DNA of 64,000 nt from contig CAVXGU010000003.1 of assembly GCA_963761615.1 (NCBI GenBank), forward strand, positions 2,914,001 through 2,978,000, read 5' to 3'. Both the position numbers and the translations under genes were made by a program. Position 1 is the first letter of the stretch; each line of letters begins with the position of its first letter. The DNA comes from CAVXGU01 sp963761615. GTDB taxonomy: Bacteria; Acidobacteriota; Vicinamibacteria; Vicinamibacterales; CAVVIG01. The notes under the pieces are model-generated. The model ran no database searches, had not been told where the DNA came from, and saw only the letters and a list, made by a program, of their open reading frames with translations. Shown here in pieces: positions 1 to 8,207 of the stretch.

Positions 1-1167
1 CACTTGTCCGGCGAACCCGCGGGCCCTGACGGCCACCGCCGGATCCAGGGCCTCTCGAAGCGCTGTCGTCAGAGATTCTTCGGTCATGGTGGCGTGCGGG
101 ACCGTCGCCCCGAGCTCGAGTTCCACGATGCGGCCGGCCCAGTAGAACTGATCGGCGAACATCGGCGCAACGACCTGCGGCGCGCCGGCGCGAGCTGCCG
201 CGGCAGTCGTGCCGGCGCCGCCGTGATGGACGACCACTGCCACTCGCGGAAACAGCATGTCGTGGCTCACGTCGCCCACGAGCATGCAGTCGGCCGCATC
301 GTCGACGAGGTCGAGACCAGCCCAGCCCGTCGAGACCAGGATTCTGCGGCCCACCGCACGGACGGCGCCGATCAGCTGACGGCTGACACCGGCCGCGGCC
401 GGCATGCTGCCGAAGCCGACAAAGACCGGAGGCGCCCCGCCTTCGAGGAACGCTTCGAGATCCGCGGGAAGGGGCGTGCGATCGGCGAGCACCCACGCGC
501 CCGTCTGGAAGATCTTCCGCCCGGGGGTCGCGGGCAGCGGGGCAAGGGCGGCATCGGCGGCGAGCCACGTATGGTCCGTGAGGACATACTCGAGCACGTC
601 GTCGATCTCGCCCATGCCCAGCCGCAGCCGATTCCGGTTGACGCGGTCGCGCGCGCGCTCGTTCCAGGTCTGGGCCGTGTTGCGCCATTGCTGCTCGATG
701 CTGGCGAATGCGGCCCCCTCCAGTGCCCGATCGGGGGCCGGCGGCGGCGGGAGGTCTGGCGACGGCAACGCCACGGGGGCATAGACAGCCGTCACACAGC
801 CGATGCCATTGCGCTCGGCGATCGACGGTGCCGCGTACTGGTGCGCGTTGCCTCCGACGATGACATCGCAGCCGTCGGCGGCGGCCCCGATGGTCTCGAA
901 CTGGTTCGAGATGAGGTCGGGCATCGTCTCTCGCAGCCGACGCAGTTCCTCGGGGGTGAGGGTCGGCATCGTCTTGGAGCCTGGCGAGGGCATGCGCATC
1001 TCGACTCCCATCGGCCACGCCTCGAGCCCAAGCGCCTTCGCCCGGTCCACGAAGTTGGGCGAGATGCACAACCGCACGGCGTGCCCGAGCGTTCGCAGCT
1101 CGAGCGCCAGGGCGAGTGCGGGTTGCACGTCACCGCGCGTTCCCACGGCGGCCAGCAGTGCGCGCAT
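1..1167 (-). CDS. UGT/MGT-type glycosyltransferase (GT1 family), 3' end missing
   Basis: The minus-strand frame is open from an ATG at 1167 to the window edge, about 389 codons. The product begins MRALLAAVGTRGDVQP, the N-terminal nucleotide-loop pattern of erythromycin/vancomycin-type glycosyltransferases. Near residue 308 it carries HHGGAGTT, the donor-sugar binding signature of GT1 enzymes. Family members are about 400-430 residues, so only a short C-terminal piece is cut off. Such enzymes move a sugar from an NDP-sugar to a small lipophilic acceptor in the cytoplasm; the acceptor cannot be read from the sequence. It lies 56 bp downstream of the DUF4019 gene on the same strand. Family assignment is firm, substrate unknown. 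Confidence 0.9.
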   Translation of the reverse strand, partial: MRALLAAVGTRGDVQPALALALELRTLGHAVRLCISPNFVDRAKALGLEAWPMGVEMRMPSPGSKTMPTLTPEELRRLRETMPDLISNQFETIGAAADGCDVIVGGNAHQYAAPSIAERNGIGCVTAVYAPVALPSPDLPPPPAPDRALEGAAFASIEQQWRNTAQTWNERARDRVNRNRLRLGMGEIDDVLEYVLTDHTWLAADAALAPLPATPGRKIFQTGAWVLADRTPLPADLEAFLEGGAPPVFVGFGSMPAAAGVSRQLIGAVRAVGRRILVSTGWAGLDLVDDAADCMLVGDVSHDMLFPRVAVVVHHGGAGTTAAAARAGAPQVVAPMFADQFYWAGRIVELELGATVPHATMTEESLTTALREALDPAVAVRARGFAGQV

Positions 1168-1223
1168 CGTCTCGTGTCTGCCTCGGCCGGTCGACGCGTC
1201 CCCGTCTGACCTGCCGGCGAGCC

Positions 1224-1667
1224 CTATCTGACGAAGTAGCCGACGACACGCCACTTCCCGTCAGCTTCGTGGACGGCGGTGACGGTCTCCAGCGCCGCTG
1301 CCTTGTGTTCGAAGGTGGTCTCGAACTGGAAGACCACGTAATTGCCATCGGGAGCGCCCGGCAGCGTCCTGGTAAAGGTTGCACTCTTCATGGTCCTGGA
1401 CGTCAACGATCCGAGCGGCACGCGCGCCGCCTTCGCCGCTTCATCCCACTTCTGTTCAGTGACCGCGTGCTTGAAGAACGTGCCAGCGGTCTGCCAGCTC
1501 TCCGCGTACTGCTGACCGTCGACCAGCGCCAGCCAGGACTCGACCGCCGCCCGGGCTGCCGCGTCGGGCTCCTGGGCAAGTGCCGGCCTCACACCAACGG
1601 CAAGCGCGAAGAGGAGCGAGAGGCTTACCACGATGTGTCTCGGGCTCAATTGCAGATTCCCTGGCAT
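1224..1667 (-). CDS. Secreted DUF4019-family protein
   Basis: Predicted 147-residue protein from an ATG at 1667. Residues 1-32 form a signal peptide (hydrophobic VVSLSLLFALAVGV, then PALAQ), so the mature protein is probably periplasmic. The rest has the look of DUF4019: an alpha/beta domain with a W at the start (ESWLALVDGQQYAESW) and a C-terminal KWRVVGYFVR strand. The function of DUF4019 proteins is not established. It precedes the glycosyltransferase on the same strand, but the 56-bp gap gives only weak support for an operon. Confidence 0.8.
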   Translation of the reverse strand: MPGNLQLSPRHIVVSLSLLFALAVGVRPALAQEPDAAARAAVESWLALVDGQQYAESWQTAGTFFKHAVTEQKWDEAAKAARVPLGSLTSRTMKSATFTRTLPGAPDGNYVVFQFETTFEHKAAALETVTAVHEADGKWRVVGYFVR

Positions 1668-1967
1668 GACCACGCGGGTTGCCTGTGCCGGTCGCCAACC
1701 GCGTCCGTAACCCGACGCGGATCGGAACGCAGCCTCGTTCTCGCGCGCGTGTCGTCGCCACGGTGCCGTTCGCTGTTTTCGATCGCCGTGGACAGTATCT
1801 TGTTCAAGCGGGGCCTCGAGTGCAACCTGAATGCTCCCGGGACCGCCGGCGGCCGCCAGTCGGACGACGCACGAAGGGCTCGAGCGATTTTCGTTTTTGT
1901 CACCCACCCGCGTCCCGGCTTCGGGGCGCCGCGCTGGAGGCGGCCATGTTCGCCGGCGCGTGTGTGA
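1668..1967. other. Intergenic region between divergent genes, nothing recognised
   Basis: About 300 bp separating the DUF4019 gene (minus) from the DUF4189 gene (plus). I see no RNA gene, repeat or convincing promoter. If the DUF4189 gene starts downstream of 1968, this spacer is longer. Confidence 0.5.
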
Positions 1968-2969
1968 ATGCTGTTGAAACCGACGGCCAATCCGCCGAAA
2001 ATCTCGCCGACGGCGGTTCCGCCAGCCTGGAGGCGACCGGTGCTGACATCGATTCACGGCGAAATTCCGCAGCAGGCCGGTCGCCGGTCCGCTCCGGATG
2101 TTCGGGGACAGCTCGACCGCGCGGCCTGGAGCCGCTTGCGCTGGGTGCTCTGCGTCCTTGGCGTTGCATGCGGATTGATGCCGCCACTCGCGTTCGGGCA
2201 GTCCCCCGGCGAGCAATTCAGCCAGTGTCTGAACAGTTGCTTCAGCGTCTGCGACACCGGGCCGGAGAGGCTGGCCTGGGGATGCCGCGAGAATTGCGGG
2301 ACCCGTTGCGAAGGCGTGAATCAGAACCCGCCAGGGCCCTACGGCGCCATCGCCTACGGCACGGACCACGGCGCCGAAGGGATCTCCTGGAACAAGGGAA
2401 CCCAGGCGGAGGCCGATCAGACGGCCCTCGCCAGTTGCCGCAAGTATGGCAACAACTGTCGGATCGTGTACCGGTACCAGAATACGTGTGCCGCGCTGGC
2501 CGTCGCCAAAGGTGCGCTCCACTCGGAGGCGGCGACGGGCGATACGGAGAAGAACGCGGCGGCCAAGGCGACGGCCGTCTGCCAGCGAAACTGGGGTCAG
2601 TGCCTCGCCGACCTCTCGGCATGCTCGCTGACCGGCGAGACCAGGCCGAGTCCGCCCCCGGCGCCCCGGGGGACGTCCTGGGGCGCCATCGCCTACAGCA
2701 GCCGGGACATGGGCGCCGGGTGGTCCCAGGGGAAGAACGATCGCGCCACTGCAGAGAAGGAAGCCATGCAGGCCTGCTCGGAGCGCGGCAAGGACTGCGT
2801 CCTGCAGACGGTCTTCAACAAGCAGTGCGGAGCGCTGGCGGCCGATCGGACTGTCACAGGCTGCGGAACGTCAACCGATCCCAGACAGGCCCAGCAGCAG
2901 GCGATCGCCGCCTGCCAGAAGGCCGGCGGCGCGAGGTGCGAGCTTCACATCTTCCTCTGCTCCTTCTAA
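1968..2969 (+). CDS. Secreted protein with two DUF4189 domains
   Basis: 333 codons from the first ATG. A hydrophobic stretch (WVLCVLGVACGLMPPLAFG, about residues 59-77) is an N-terminal signal sequence, so the true start is probably further in; a GTG near 2039 is possible but no ribosome site decides it. After a Cys-rich segment (several C-x3-C pairs around residues 85-115) come two copies of the DUF4189 pattern: YGAIAYG near 125 and WGAIAYSS near 243, each followed by a K/E-rich helix and paired cysteines. DUF4189 modules occur in exported proteins and their role is unknown. The even cysteines suggest disulfides and an extracytoplasmic location. Confidence 0.8.
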   Translation: MLLKPTANPPKISPTAVPPAWRRPVLTSIHGEIPQQAGRRSAPDVRGQLDRAAWSRLRWVLCVLGVACGLMPPLAFGQSPGEQFSQCLNSCFSVCDTGPERLAWGCRENCGTRCEGVNQNPPGPYGAIAYGTDHGAEGISWNKGTQAEADQTALASCRKYGNNCRIVYRYQNTCAALAVAKGALHSEAATGDTEKNAAAKATAVCQRNWGQCLADLSACSLTGETRPSPPPAPRGTSWGAIAYSSRDMGAGWSQGKNDRATAEKEAMQACSERGKDCVLQTVFNKQCGALAADRTVTGCGTSTDPRQAQQQAIAACQKAGGARCELHIFLCSF

Positions 2970-3106
2970 CCGGGCCCGCCGGGCCTCCGATCCCGGCGCG
3001 CATCGGCTCCCGCGTGCCTGCCCTCCCGGCGTAGATCCGCCGCTCTGCGACTCGGCCCTCCGGACGAATTCCAGCCTCCGTGTCTGCGCGGTCTCGGCCG
3101 TCAGCG

Positions 3107-3637
3107 TCACACCGCCTCGGCAAGCTCGTCGACGACGCACGGTCCGCGCTGACACAGGTCGCACGTGCGGCTCGCCGGACAGGGATCGTGAGTGCGTCGG
3201 AACCGCGCGAGCAGCGAATCCGACTCGTCCCCGCCCGAGGTGAGAAAGCCGACAAAGCGCGCCAGCTGACGCCCGGTGGCGTGGCTGACCAGGTGTTCCA
3301 TCTTGCAGGCATCGACCTCGGCCTGGGGCTCCGGAACCCCGAGCACCCGGACCAGGAACGCCCTGAGCACCGCGCGCTTGGCGGCCACCACCTGCACGAC
3401 CCTCCGCCCCTCCGACGAAAGCCGCACGAGGTGGCGGGCGTCGGTCTCGACCCAGCCTCGCTTCTTGAGCGCCCGGAGGTTGATCGACACGCTGCCCCGG
3501 GTGATGTTCAGGTGCCGCGCGATGTCCGACACGCGCGCCCACCCGCCGTAGTCCGCGCCGACCTCGTGGATCGCGAACAGGTGGTGAGCGGCGCTGTGCG
3601 TCAGCTCGTTGGCCTCGAAGGCCTTCCAGGTGTCCAT
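3107..3637 (-). CDS. DtxR/MntR-family metal-dependent transcriptional regulator
   Basis: 176 residues. The N-terminal half is a winged helix (VSDIARHLNITRGSVSINL, about residues 36-54). It is followed by the metal-sensing dimerisation part with the CKMEH motif typical of the DtxR family (Cys, Glu and His as metal ligands). The C-terminus is unusual: DPCPASRTCDLCQRGPC places four cysteines in 16 residues, which could form an extra metal site. I chose the ATG at 3637 because a further upstream start (3670) would lie inside the palindromic operator. The divergent neighbour is an FTR1 iron permease, so iron-dependent repression of uptake is the likely role. Family assignment is firm; the metal (Fe versus Mn) is inferred from the neighbour. 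Confidence 0.88.
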   Translation of the reverse strand: MDTWKAFEANELTHSAAHHLFAIHEVGADYGGWARVSDIARHLNITRGSVSINLRALKKRGWVETDARHLVRLSSEGRRVVQVVAAKRAVLRAFLVRVLGVPEPQAEVDACKMEHLVSHATGRQLARFVGFLTSGGDESDSLLARFRRTHDPCPASRTCDLCQRGPCVVDELAEAV

Positions 3638-3645
3638 GTGTGATT

Positions 3646-3675
3646 TATATACATGACGGATGTTTGACATGTCAA
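3646..3675 (-). promoter_or_regulatory. Sigma-70-type promoter of the DtxR-type regulator
   Basis: On the minus strand TTGACA (3670-3675) is followed after 18 bp by TATATA (3646-3651). The ATG of the regulator (3637) is only 8 bp beyond the -10 box, so the transcript would be leaderless or nearly so. The -35 box lies inside the palindrome, which predicts autoregulation. Confidence 0.65.
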
Positions 3676-3678
3676 ACA
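3661..3678. promoter_or_regulatory. 18-bp perfect palindrome, likely operator for the DtxR-type regulator
   Basis: TGTTTGACATGTCAAACA is its own reverse complement. It sits between the divergent regulator and FTR1 permease genes and contains a TTGACA -35 box on each strand. DtxR-family regulators bind inverted repeats of about this size as metal-bound dimers. Binding here would block both promoters. Confidence 0.75.
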
Positions 3679-3724
3679 GTTATGGACTACCGTGCAAAGT
3701 TGTTGTCCGCTGGAGCTGCCGCCA

Positions 3725-4627
3725 GTGACGTCGACGTTGAACATCGCCATCCTCGTCTTCCGCGAAGGCCTCGAGTGCATCCTCGTCCTCGCGGCGATCA
3801 CGGCGGGCCTCACCGGCGCCCGGGCAACCCTGCGCCGTCCGATCGTCGCCGGTGCGGCGGCCGGCCTCGGCGCGACCGCACTGACCTGGGTCGTCGCGGT
3901 CCGGATCCTCGCCGACCTCTCCGAGAGCCTGCCGGCGCTCGACGTTCAGGCCGCGACGGGGCTGCTCGCCGTGATCGTCCTCCTCGTGGTCATGAACTGG
4001 TTCTTCCACAAGGTGTACTGGACCGGCTGGATTTCGCTGCACACCGACCGCAAACGCCACCTGCTCGACTCGGCCCGACAGGACAGCCGCGCGCGCCTGT
4101 ACGTCGGCTTCGCGCTCCTCGGCTTCACGTCGTTCTACCGCGAGGGCGTCGAAGTCGTGCTCTTCCTGCAGAGCTACCGGCTCAAGCTGGGCGCCGCCGG
4201 AATCCGGCCCGGCTTGTTCCTCGGGCTGGCCCTGACGCTGGCGGTCGGGCTCATGACCTTCGTCGCCCATCAGAAACTGCCCTATCGGCGCATGCTGGTG
4301 GCGACGGGCGTCCTGCTGGGCGTCGTGCTGCTCGTGATGGTGGGCGAACAGATTCAGGAGATGCAGCTCGCGGGATGGCTGCCGACGACGACGATTCCCG
4401 TCTTGGCGCGATCGACTCCGGGCTGGATGGGGATCTGGTTCTCGGTCTTTCCGACGGTGGAAACCCTCGCCGGCCAGGCGCTGGCTGCGGTGCTCGTGCT
4501 GGGATCGTACTTCGCCGCCCGCGCGCGCGTGGTGGGCGGGCACCGGGGACATCCGGAGCCGGCCGCGTCACGAGCCGGAGAACACGCGAGCCCTCACAAG
4601 CCAGGGCTTGGTGAGGGCTCGCGCTGA
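3725..4627 (+). CDS. FTR1-family iron permease
   Basis: About 300 residues from the GTG at 3725, which puts the first helix directly at the N-terminus; a GTG at 3692 is the alternative. It has two REGxE iron-binding motifs: FREGLE at about residue 12 and YREGVE at about 137, each inside a membrane helix, as in yeast Ftr1 and bacterial EfeU. About seven hydrophobic segments are visible. Known members carry iron across the membrane, usually with a partner oxidase or EfeO/EfeB; no partner is encoded nearby. Transcription probably starts within the operator shared with the DtxR-type gene, so it should be off when metal is plentiful. Confidence 0.9.
   Translation: MTSTLNIAILVFREGLECILVLAAITAGLTGARATLRRPIVAGAAAGLGATALTWVVAVRILADLSESLPALDVQAATGLLAVIVLLVVMNWFFHKVYWTGWISLHTDRKRHLLDSARQDSRARLYVGFALLGFTSFYREGVEVVLFLQSYRLKLGAAGIRPGLFLGLALTLAVGLMTFVAHQKLPYRRMLVATGVLLGVVLLVMVGEQIQEMQLAGWLPTTTIPVLARSTPGWMGIWFSVFPTVETLAGQALAAVLVLGSYFAARARVVGGHRGHPEPAASRAGEHASPHKPGLGEGSR
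4586..4622 (+). terminator. Long hairpin overlapping the 3' end of the iron permease gene
   Basis: GCGAGCCCTCAC (4586-4597) pairs with GTGAGGGCTCGC (4611-4622). Inside it AAGCC pairs with GGCTT, giving a stem of about 17 bp with one bulge. It lies within the last codons, just before the TGA at 4625. There is no T-run, so it is not a canonical intrinsic terminator. It may protect the mRNA end or stop transcripts converging with the RRM gene. Confidence 0.4.
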
Positions 4628-4669
4628 GTCCGACTGATCAGAACCGGGAGACGATCCCGGTGTGCGCGC

Positions 4670-4993
4670 TTACCAGCGCGGCTCGGAACGGCGCCGGCGC
4701 CCCGACCCGCCGCCGAAGCCGCCCCCGCCGCCGCCGCTTCGTTCCGGCTTGGGACGCGCCTCGTTCACCGTGAGGCTGCGGCCGCCGAGCTGGGAAGCAT
4801 TCAGCTCGCGGATGGCCTGCTGGGCCTCCTCGTCGCTGCCCATCTCGACGAACGCGAATCCGCGCGCCCGCCCGGTCATCTGGTCGCGCACCAGGTTCAC
4901 GGTTTCCACCGTGCCGGCGCGCCCGAACAATTCCTGCAGCTCCGCCTCACCGATTTCGTACGGGAGGTTTCCGACGTATAGCTTCCGACCCAT
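4670..4993 (-). CDS. RRM-type RNA-binding protein with Gly/Arg-rich tail
   Basis: 107 residues from the ATG at 4993, chosen because GAAGGAG lies 8 bp upstream. One RNA recognition motif fills residues 2-80, with RNP2 as KLYVGNLP and RNP1 as RGFAFVEM. The tail is SGGGGGGFGGGSGRRRR, a flexible basic region common in bacterial and cyanobacterial Rbp proteins. Such proteins bind single-stranded RNA and are often cold-induced. The gene has an unusually long upstream gap (4994-5222) containing a CGAGTC/GACTCG hairpin near 5120, which could be a structured 5' leader. Confidence 0.92.
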   Translation of the reverse strand: MGRKLYVGNLPYEIGEAELQELFGRAGTVETVNLVRDQMTGRARGFAFVEMGSDEEAQQAIRELNASQLGGRSLTVNEARPKPERSGGGGGGFGGGSGRRRRSEPRW

Positions 4994-5222
4994 GCACACA
5001 CTCCTTCAAGACAACGACAAGATTCGCGAAGACAACCACCGTGTTCCGGCGGCCAGCGGTGAACGCCGGTTGGATTTCGTCTCGTAGCTAGGCTGAACTT
5101 CAGGAGGAGCGAGTCGGAAGGAGACTCGTTACGCCGGAGGCGGCACAGCACGCGGCAAGACCCGACCATGTGAGCGTAGCATAGAAAAACCAAAGGCGCC
5201 ACACGGGAAAGGCCCTCCCCCC

Positions 5223-6314
5223 TCAGGAACGGGCGGAGGCCGCCAGGGCCCGGCTCTTCGACTCGAGACACTGCAGCAGCTTGCGCCACGACGCCGTGAA
5301 TGCGTCGGCGCCTTCGCGCTGGAGTCGGGCCGCCAGCGACGCCGCGTCCACGCCGGCAGCCGCGAACCGGGCAAGGACTTCCGCCGAGTCGCCCCCGTCG
5401 GAGGGGAGCGACGTGCGCACGTGTCCGTGCGCCGCAAACGCCAGGAGGGTGGCCTCGGGCATCGTGTTGATCGTGTCCGCCGCCGCGAGGGCCTCGAGAT
5501 ACAGCACGTCCGACGCCGCGGGGTCCTTGGTGCCCGTGCTCGCCCAGAGGAGCCGCTGGGGTCGAGCGCCGGCGGCCGACAGGCGCTTCCAGCGCTCGGA
5601 TCCCAGGGTCTCCCGGTACGCCTGGTAGGTCTGGAGCGCCACGGCGATGCCCAGCCGGTCGCGCAGGCCGTCGGGCACGTGGTTCATGACGGCCTTGTCC
5701 CAGCGGCTGACGAACAGCGAAGCGACCGAGGCGACGCCCGGGTCGAGTCCCGCGGCCAGACGCCGCTCGAGGCCGGTCATGTAGGCGTCTGCCGCCGAAA
5801 GGTAATGCTCCCGCGAGAACAGCAGCGTGACGTTGACCGGCACGCCGGCCCGAATGGCGTCGGCAATCGCGACCGCGCCCTGCGGCGTGCCCGGGATCTT
5901 GATGAAGAGATTCGGCCGCCCGGCCTGCGCGTGAAGACGCCGGGCCTCCTCGAGCGTCCGCGCGGCATCGTCGACGAGGAGCGGTGACACTTCGAGCGAC
6001 ACCCACCCGTCCGTGCCACCCGTCGCCTGGTGGACGGGAGCGAAGAGATCGGCGGCGCGCCTCAGGTCTTCGATGGCGAGGTCGAAGAACAAGGGCTCGC
6101 CGGACAGACCGCGCTCACGCGTCCGGCGGATGCCCGCGTCGTAGTCGCTCGTCGTCTCGATCGCCTGATCGAAGATCGTGGGATTGGAGGTCAGGCCCGT
6201 GACCGACATCTGGTCGATGTAGCGCGCCAGCGTGCCACTGTCCAGCAGGCCCCGGCTGATGTGATCAAGCCAGAGGCTTTGTCCGAGTGCGTGCAGTTGC
6301 TCTGTGGGCTTCAT
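5223..6314 (-). CDS. tal: Transaldolase
   Basis: 363 residues from the ATG at 6314. This enzyme of the non-oxidative pentose phosphate pathway moves a dihydroxyacetone unit from sedoheptulose-7-phosphate to glyceraldehyde-3-phosphate. The sequence shows the family landmarks: VTGLTSNPTIFDQAI near residue 45, the Schiff-base lysine in NLFIKIPGT near residue 138, then NVTLLFS and VASLFVSRWD. Length and motifs fit the longer class found in actinobacteria and cyanobacteria. It stands alone, with no phosphoglucose isomerase fused or adjacent. Confidence 0.95.
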   Translation of the reverse strand: MKPTEQLHALGQSLWLDHISRGLLDSGTLARYIDQMSVTGLTSNPTIFDQAIETTSDYDAGIRRTRERGLSGEPLFFDLAIEDLRRAADLFAPVHQATGGTDGWVSLEVSPLLVDDAARTLEEARRLHAQAGRPNLFIKIPGTPQGAVAIADAIRAGVPVNVTLLFSREHYLSAADAYMTGLERRLAAGLDPGVASVASLFVSRWDKAVMNHVPDGLRDRLGIAVALQTYQAYRETLGSERWKRLSAAGARPQRLLWASTGTKDPAASDVLYLEALAAADTINTMPEATLLAFAAHGHVRTSLPSDGGDSAEVLARFAAAGVDAASLAARLQREGADAFTASWRKLLQCLESKSRALAASARS

Positions 6315-6564
6315 GGGCAATCTCTCGCGCAACGACCGTTCCCGCTCCGACCAGTCTTTCCGTTCGCACCGCCCGCGTCAATCGGCGATACGACGCCGCC
6401 AGCCATCGCGTAGCCCTGGGGCGTGCCGGCGGCGGTGCCACGCGCGGTCGTTCTTTACGCGGGCGGCTGTAGATCTGACGAGAGGCGTCCGGACGGCCCG
6501 GATCCCGCGGAGCGCCCCATCCGTTCTCAGGGAACACGCCGGGGTCGAGCTGCCGGAACTCGTC

Positions 6565-7233
6565 TCATCGACCCTGACGCGTTTCGACGCGCACGAACCA
6601 GAGGGTTCCGAGCGCGACACCCGACCAGAACAGCCAGAGGGGAAAGTGCTCCAGCGGGCGATCGGCCATCACGACTCGCCACTCCGCCAGAAAGGCCGCC
6701 AGGATCAGACACACGGACGCCAGCAGCACGCCGGCATCGATCCACCCGTACCGTCGCCGGCGGTCGGGGGTCCAGAAGAGGTCGCTCCCGCCCAGCACGA
6801 ACAGCGCGGCGACCGTCGCAGGCGCCCAGACCGGCGCCGCCCACGGGACGGGAATCAGGAAGAGGATGTCCCAGGTGCGGAGGCTCGCGGGCCAGCCGGT
6901 CACCAGGCGCAGCACCGCGTAGTACGTCAGGTCCCAGATCCCGAACAGGACCAGAAACGCGCCCAGGCGATCGGCAATCCGCCGTCCGGCCAGCCACGCC
7001 GCGGCAGCCAGCAGGACGAGCGTGCAGGCTTCGCGCGTCACCTCCAGCGACACCAGGCGGCCCGGAAGGGACGCGAGCGTGACCTGCAGATCCGCGAGGC
7101 CCGCGGTTGCCGGGAGCGCGCCCCCCCGCATCCCCACCTCGCGCAGATAGACCACGACCGACGCTTCGATCCAGCCAAAGGCGAGCCCGAGCAGCCACAG
7201 GCTCAGGTACCGGCTCTTACGGGGCTCTCTCAT
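6565..7233 (-). CDS. Integral membrane protein, family not recognised
   Basis: 222 residues from an ATG at 7233. About six hydrophobic helices are visible (for example LWLLGLAFGWIEASVVVYL, LVLLAAAAWLAG, FLVLFGIWDLTYYAVL, ILFLIPVPWAAPVWAPATV). The start ATG lies inside what would be the last codons of the preceding SDR gene if that gene's frameshift is corrected (TAA at 7217-7219), so the two genes are probably translationally coupled. I do not recognise the family; no catalytic motif stands out. Confidence 0.8.
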   Translation of the reverse strand: MREPRKSRYLSLWLLGLAFGWIEASVVVYLREVGMRGGALPATAGLADLQVTLASLPGRLVSLEVTREACTLVLLAAAAWLAGRRIADRLGAFLVLFGIWDLTYYAVLRLVTGWPASLRTWDILFLIPVPWAAPVWAPATVAALFVLGGSDLFWTPDRRRRYGWIDAGVLLASVCLILAAFLAEWRVVMADRPLEHFPLWLFWSGVALGTLWFVRVETRQGR

Positions 7234-7364
7234 CCTGCTTCTCGAATGGCGACGCCACTTCTTCTGTTGCGATGTGCACGAGCGACGCGCTCACGTCCCA
7301 GAGTCGTCTCGCCACCTCGTCATCCTGCGCAAGCGCCGACGGCGGCACCAGCGCGTCGCGCTCG

Positions 7365-8129
7365 TCAGTACCCGCCGGTCTTCCCTTCCAGCTCGGGGCT
7401 CGCGGCCAGCCGCACGACGACGTCGGCGCCCTTCTCCGCGGGCAGCATGAACGGCCGCACGAGCGGGAGGAACGGTTTGGTATACCAGCGGCCGTGCGTC
7501 CAGATGCGGGTCGCCACGAAACCCGGGTGCACCGCGTTTGCCGTGACGCCGGTCCCGGCCAGCCGCCGCGCCAGTTCCCGCGTGAACAGGACGTCGGCGA
7601 GCTTCGACCGCGCGTACGACCTCAGGACGAAGTAGCCGCCTCTCGCGAAGCCGAGGTCGTCGAAGTCCATGGTCGCGCCGCGATGGGCGACGCTGGCGAC
7701 GTTCACGACGCGTGCGGGCGCGCTGCGCGTCAGCAGGTCGAGGAGCAGGAGGGTGAGCAGGAAGGCGCCGAGGTAGTTCACGGCGAAGGTCCGCTCGATC
7801 CCGTCCTCGGTCACTTCGCGCGACTGCCAGACGGAGCCGGCGTTGTTCACGAGGACGTCGAGGCGATCGTGCCCGGCGCGGTACTCGGCGGCGCAGCGTC
7901 TGATCTGCGCCTGCGAGGAGAAATCGCAGAGGTACCCGGAGACCGTCGCGGAGCCCGAGCGGCGCACGATCTCGGGGATCACGCGATCGATCCCTTCGCG
8001 CGCCACCAGCACCACCTCGGCGCCGAGCGCCGCGAGCTTGACCGCGGCCTCGAGTCCGATACCCGAGCTTCCTCCGGTCAGCAGAACCGTCTTGCCGGAC
8101 ATGCCGGCCGTTCCGGACAGGGGCGCCAT
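7365..8129 (-). CDS. Short-chain dehydrogenase/reductase, retinol-dehydrogenase-like, 3' end frameshifted
   Basis: About 254 residues from the ATG at 8129 (GTG 8162 and ATG 8102 are alternatives). It has TGGSSGIG for NAD(P) binding, VLVNNAG, an active-site Ser in NVASVAHRG and Tyr/Lys in SYARSK. The C-terminus stops abruptly after GKTGGY, where homologues continue for about 40 residues. Shifting frame by one base there opens DERDALVPPS through EVARLWDVSASLV, matching the usual end of the family, and runs to a TAA at 7217. So the gene is either a recent frameshift mutant or contains a sequencing indel. Substrate unknown. Before the IS insertion it lay about 70 bp downstream of the ammonium transporter gene. 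Confidence 0.85.
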   Translation of the reverse strand: MAPLSGTAGMSGKTVLLTGGSSGIGLEAAVKLAALGAEVVLVAREGIDRVIPEIVRRSGSATVSGYLCDFSSQAQIRRCAAEYRAGHDRLDVLVNNAGSVWQSREVTEDGIERTFAVNYLGAFLLTLLLLDLLTRSAPARVVNVASVAHRGATMDFDDLGFARGGYFVLRSYARSKLADVLFTRELARRLAGTGVTANAVHPGFVATRIWTHGRWYTKPFLPLVRPFMLPAEKGADVVVRLAASPELEGKTGGY

Positions 8130-8199
8130 CTCGAAAACCAGACCCGAAGGCGCGAACGCCACGCGGGCCGAAGCGGCGCGCCGCCGCTCCGGCCCCGCG

Positions 8200-8207
8200 C
8201 GCTAGAT
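8200..8207. repeat. Target-site duplication, left copy
   Basis: CGCTAGAT immediately outside the left end of the IS element, identical to the 8 bp outside its right end. Confidence 0.9.

Noticed and set aside
4..1209. Plus-strand open frame at the left edge
   Set aside because: It lies opposite the GT1 glycosyltransferase, which has clear family motifs. The plus-strand translation has none.
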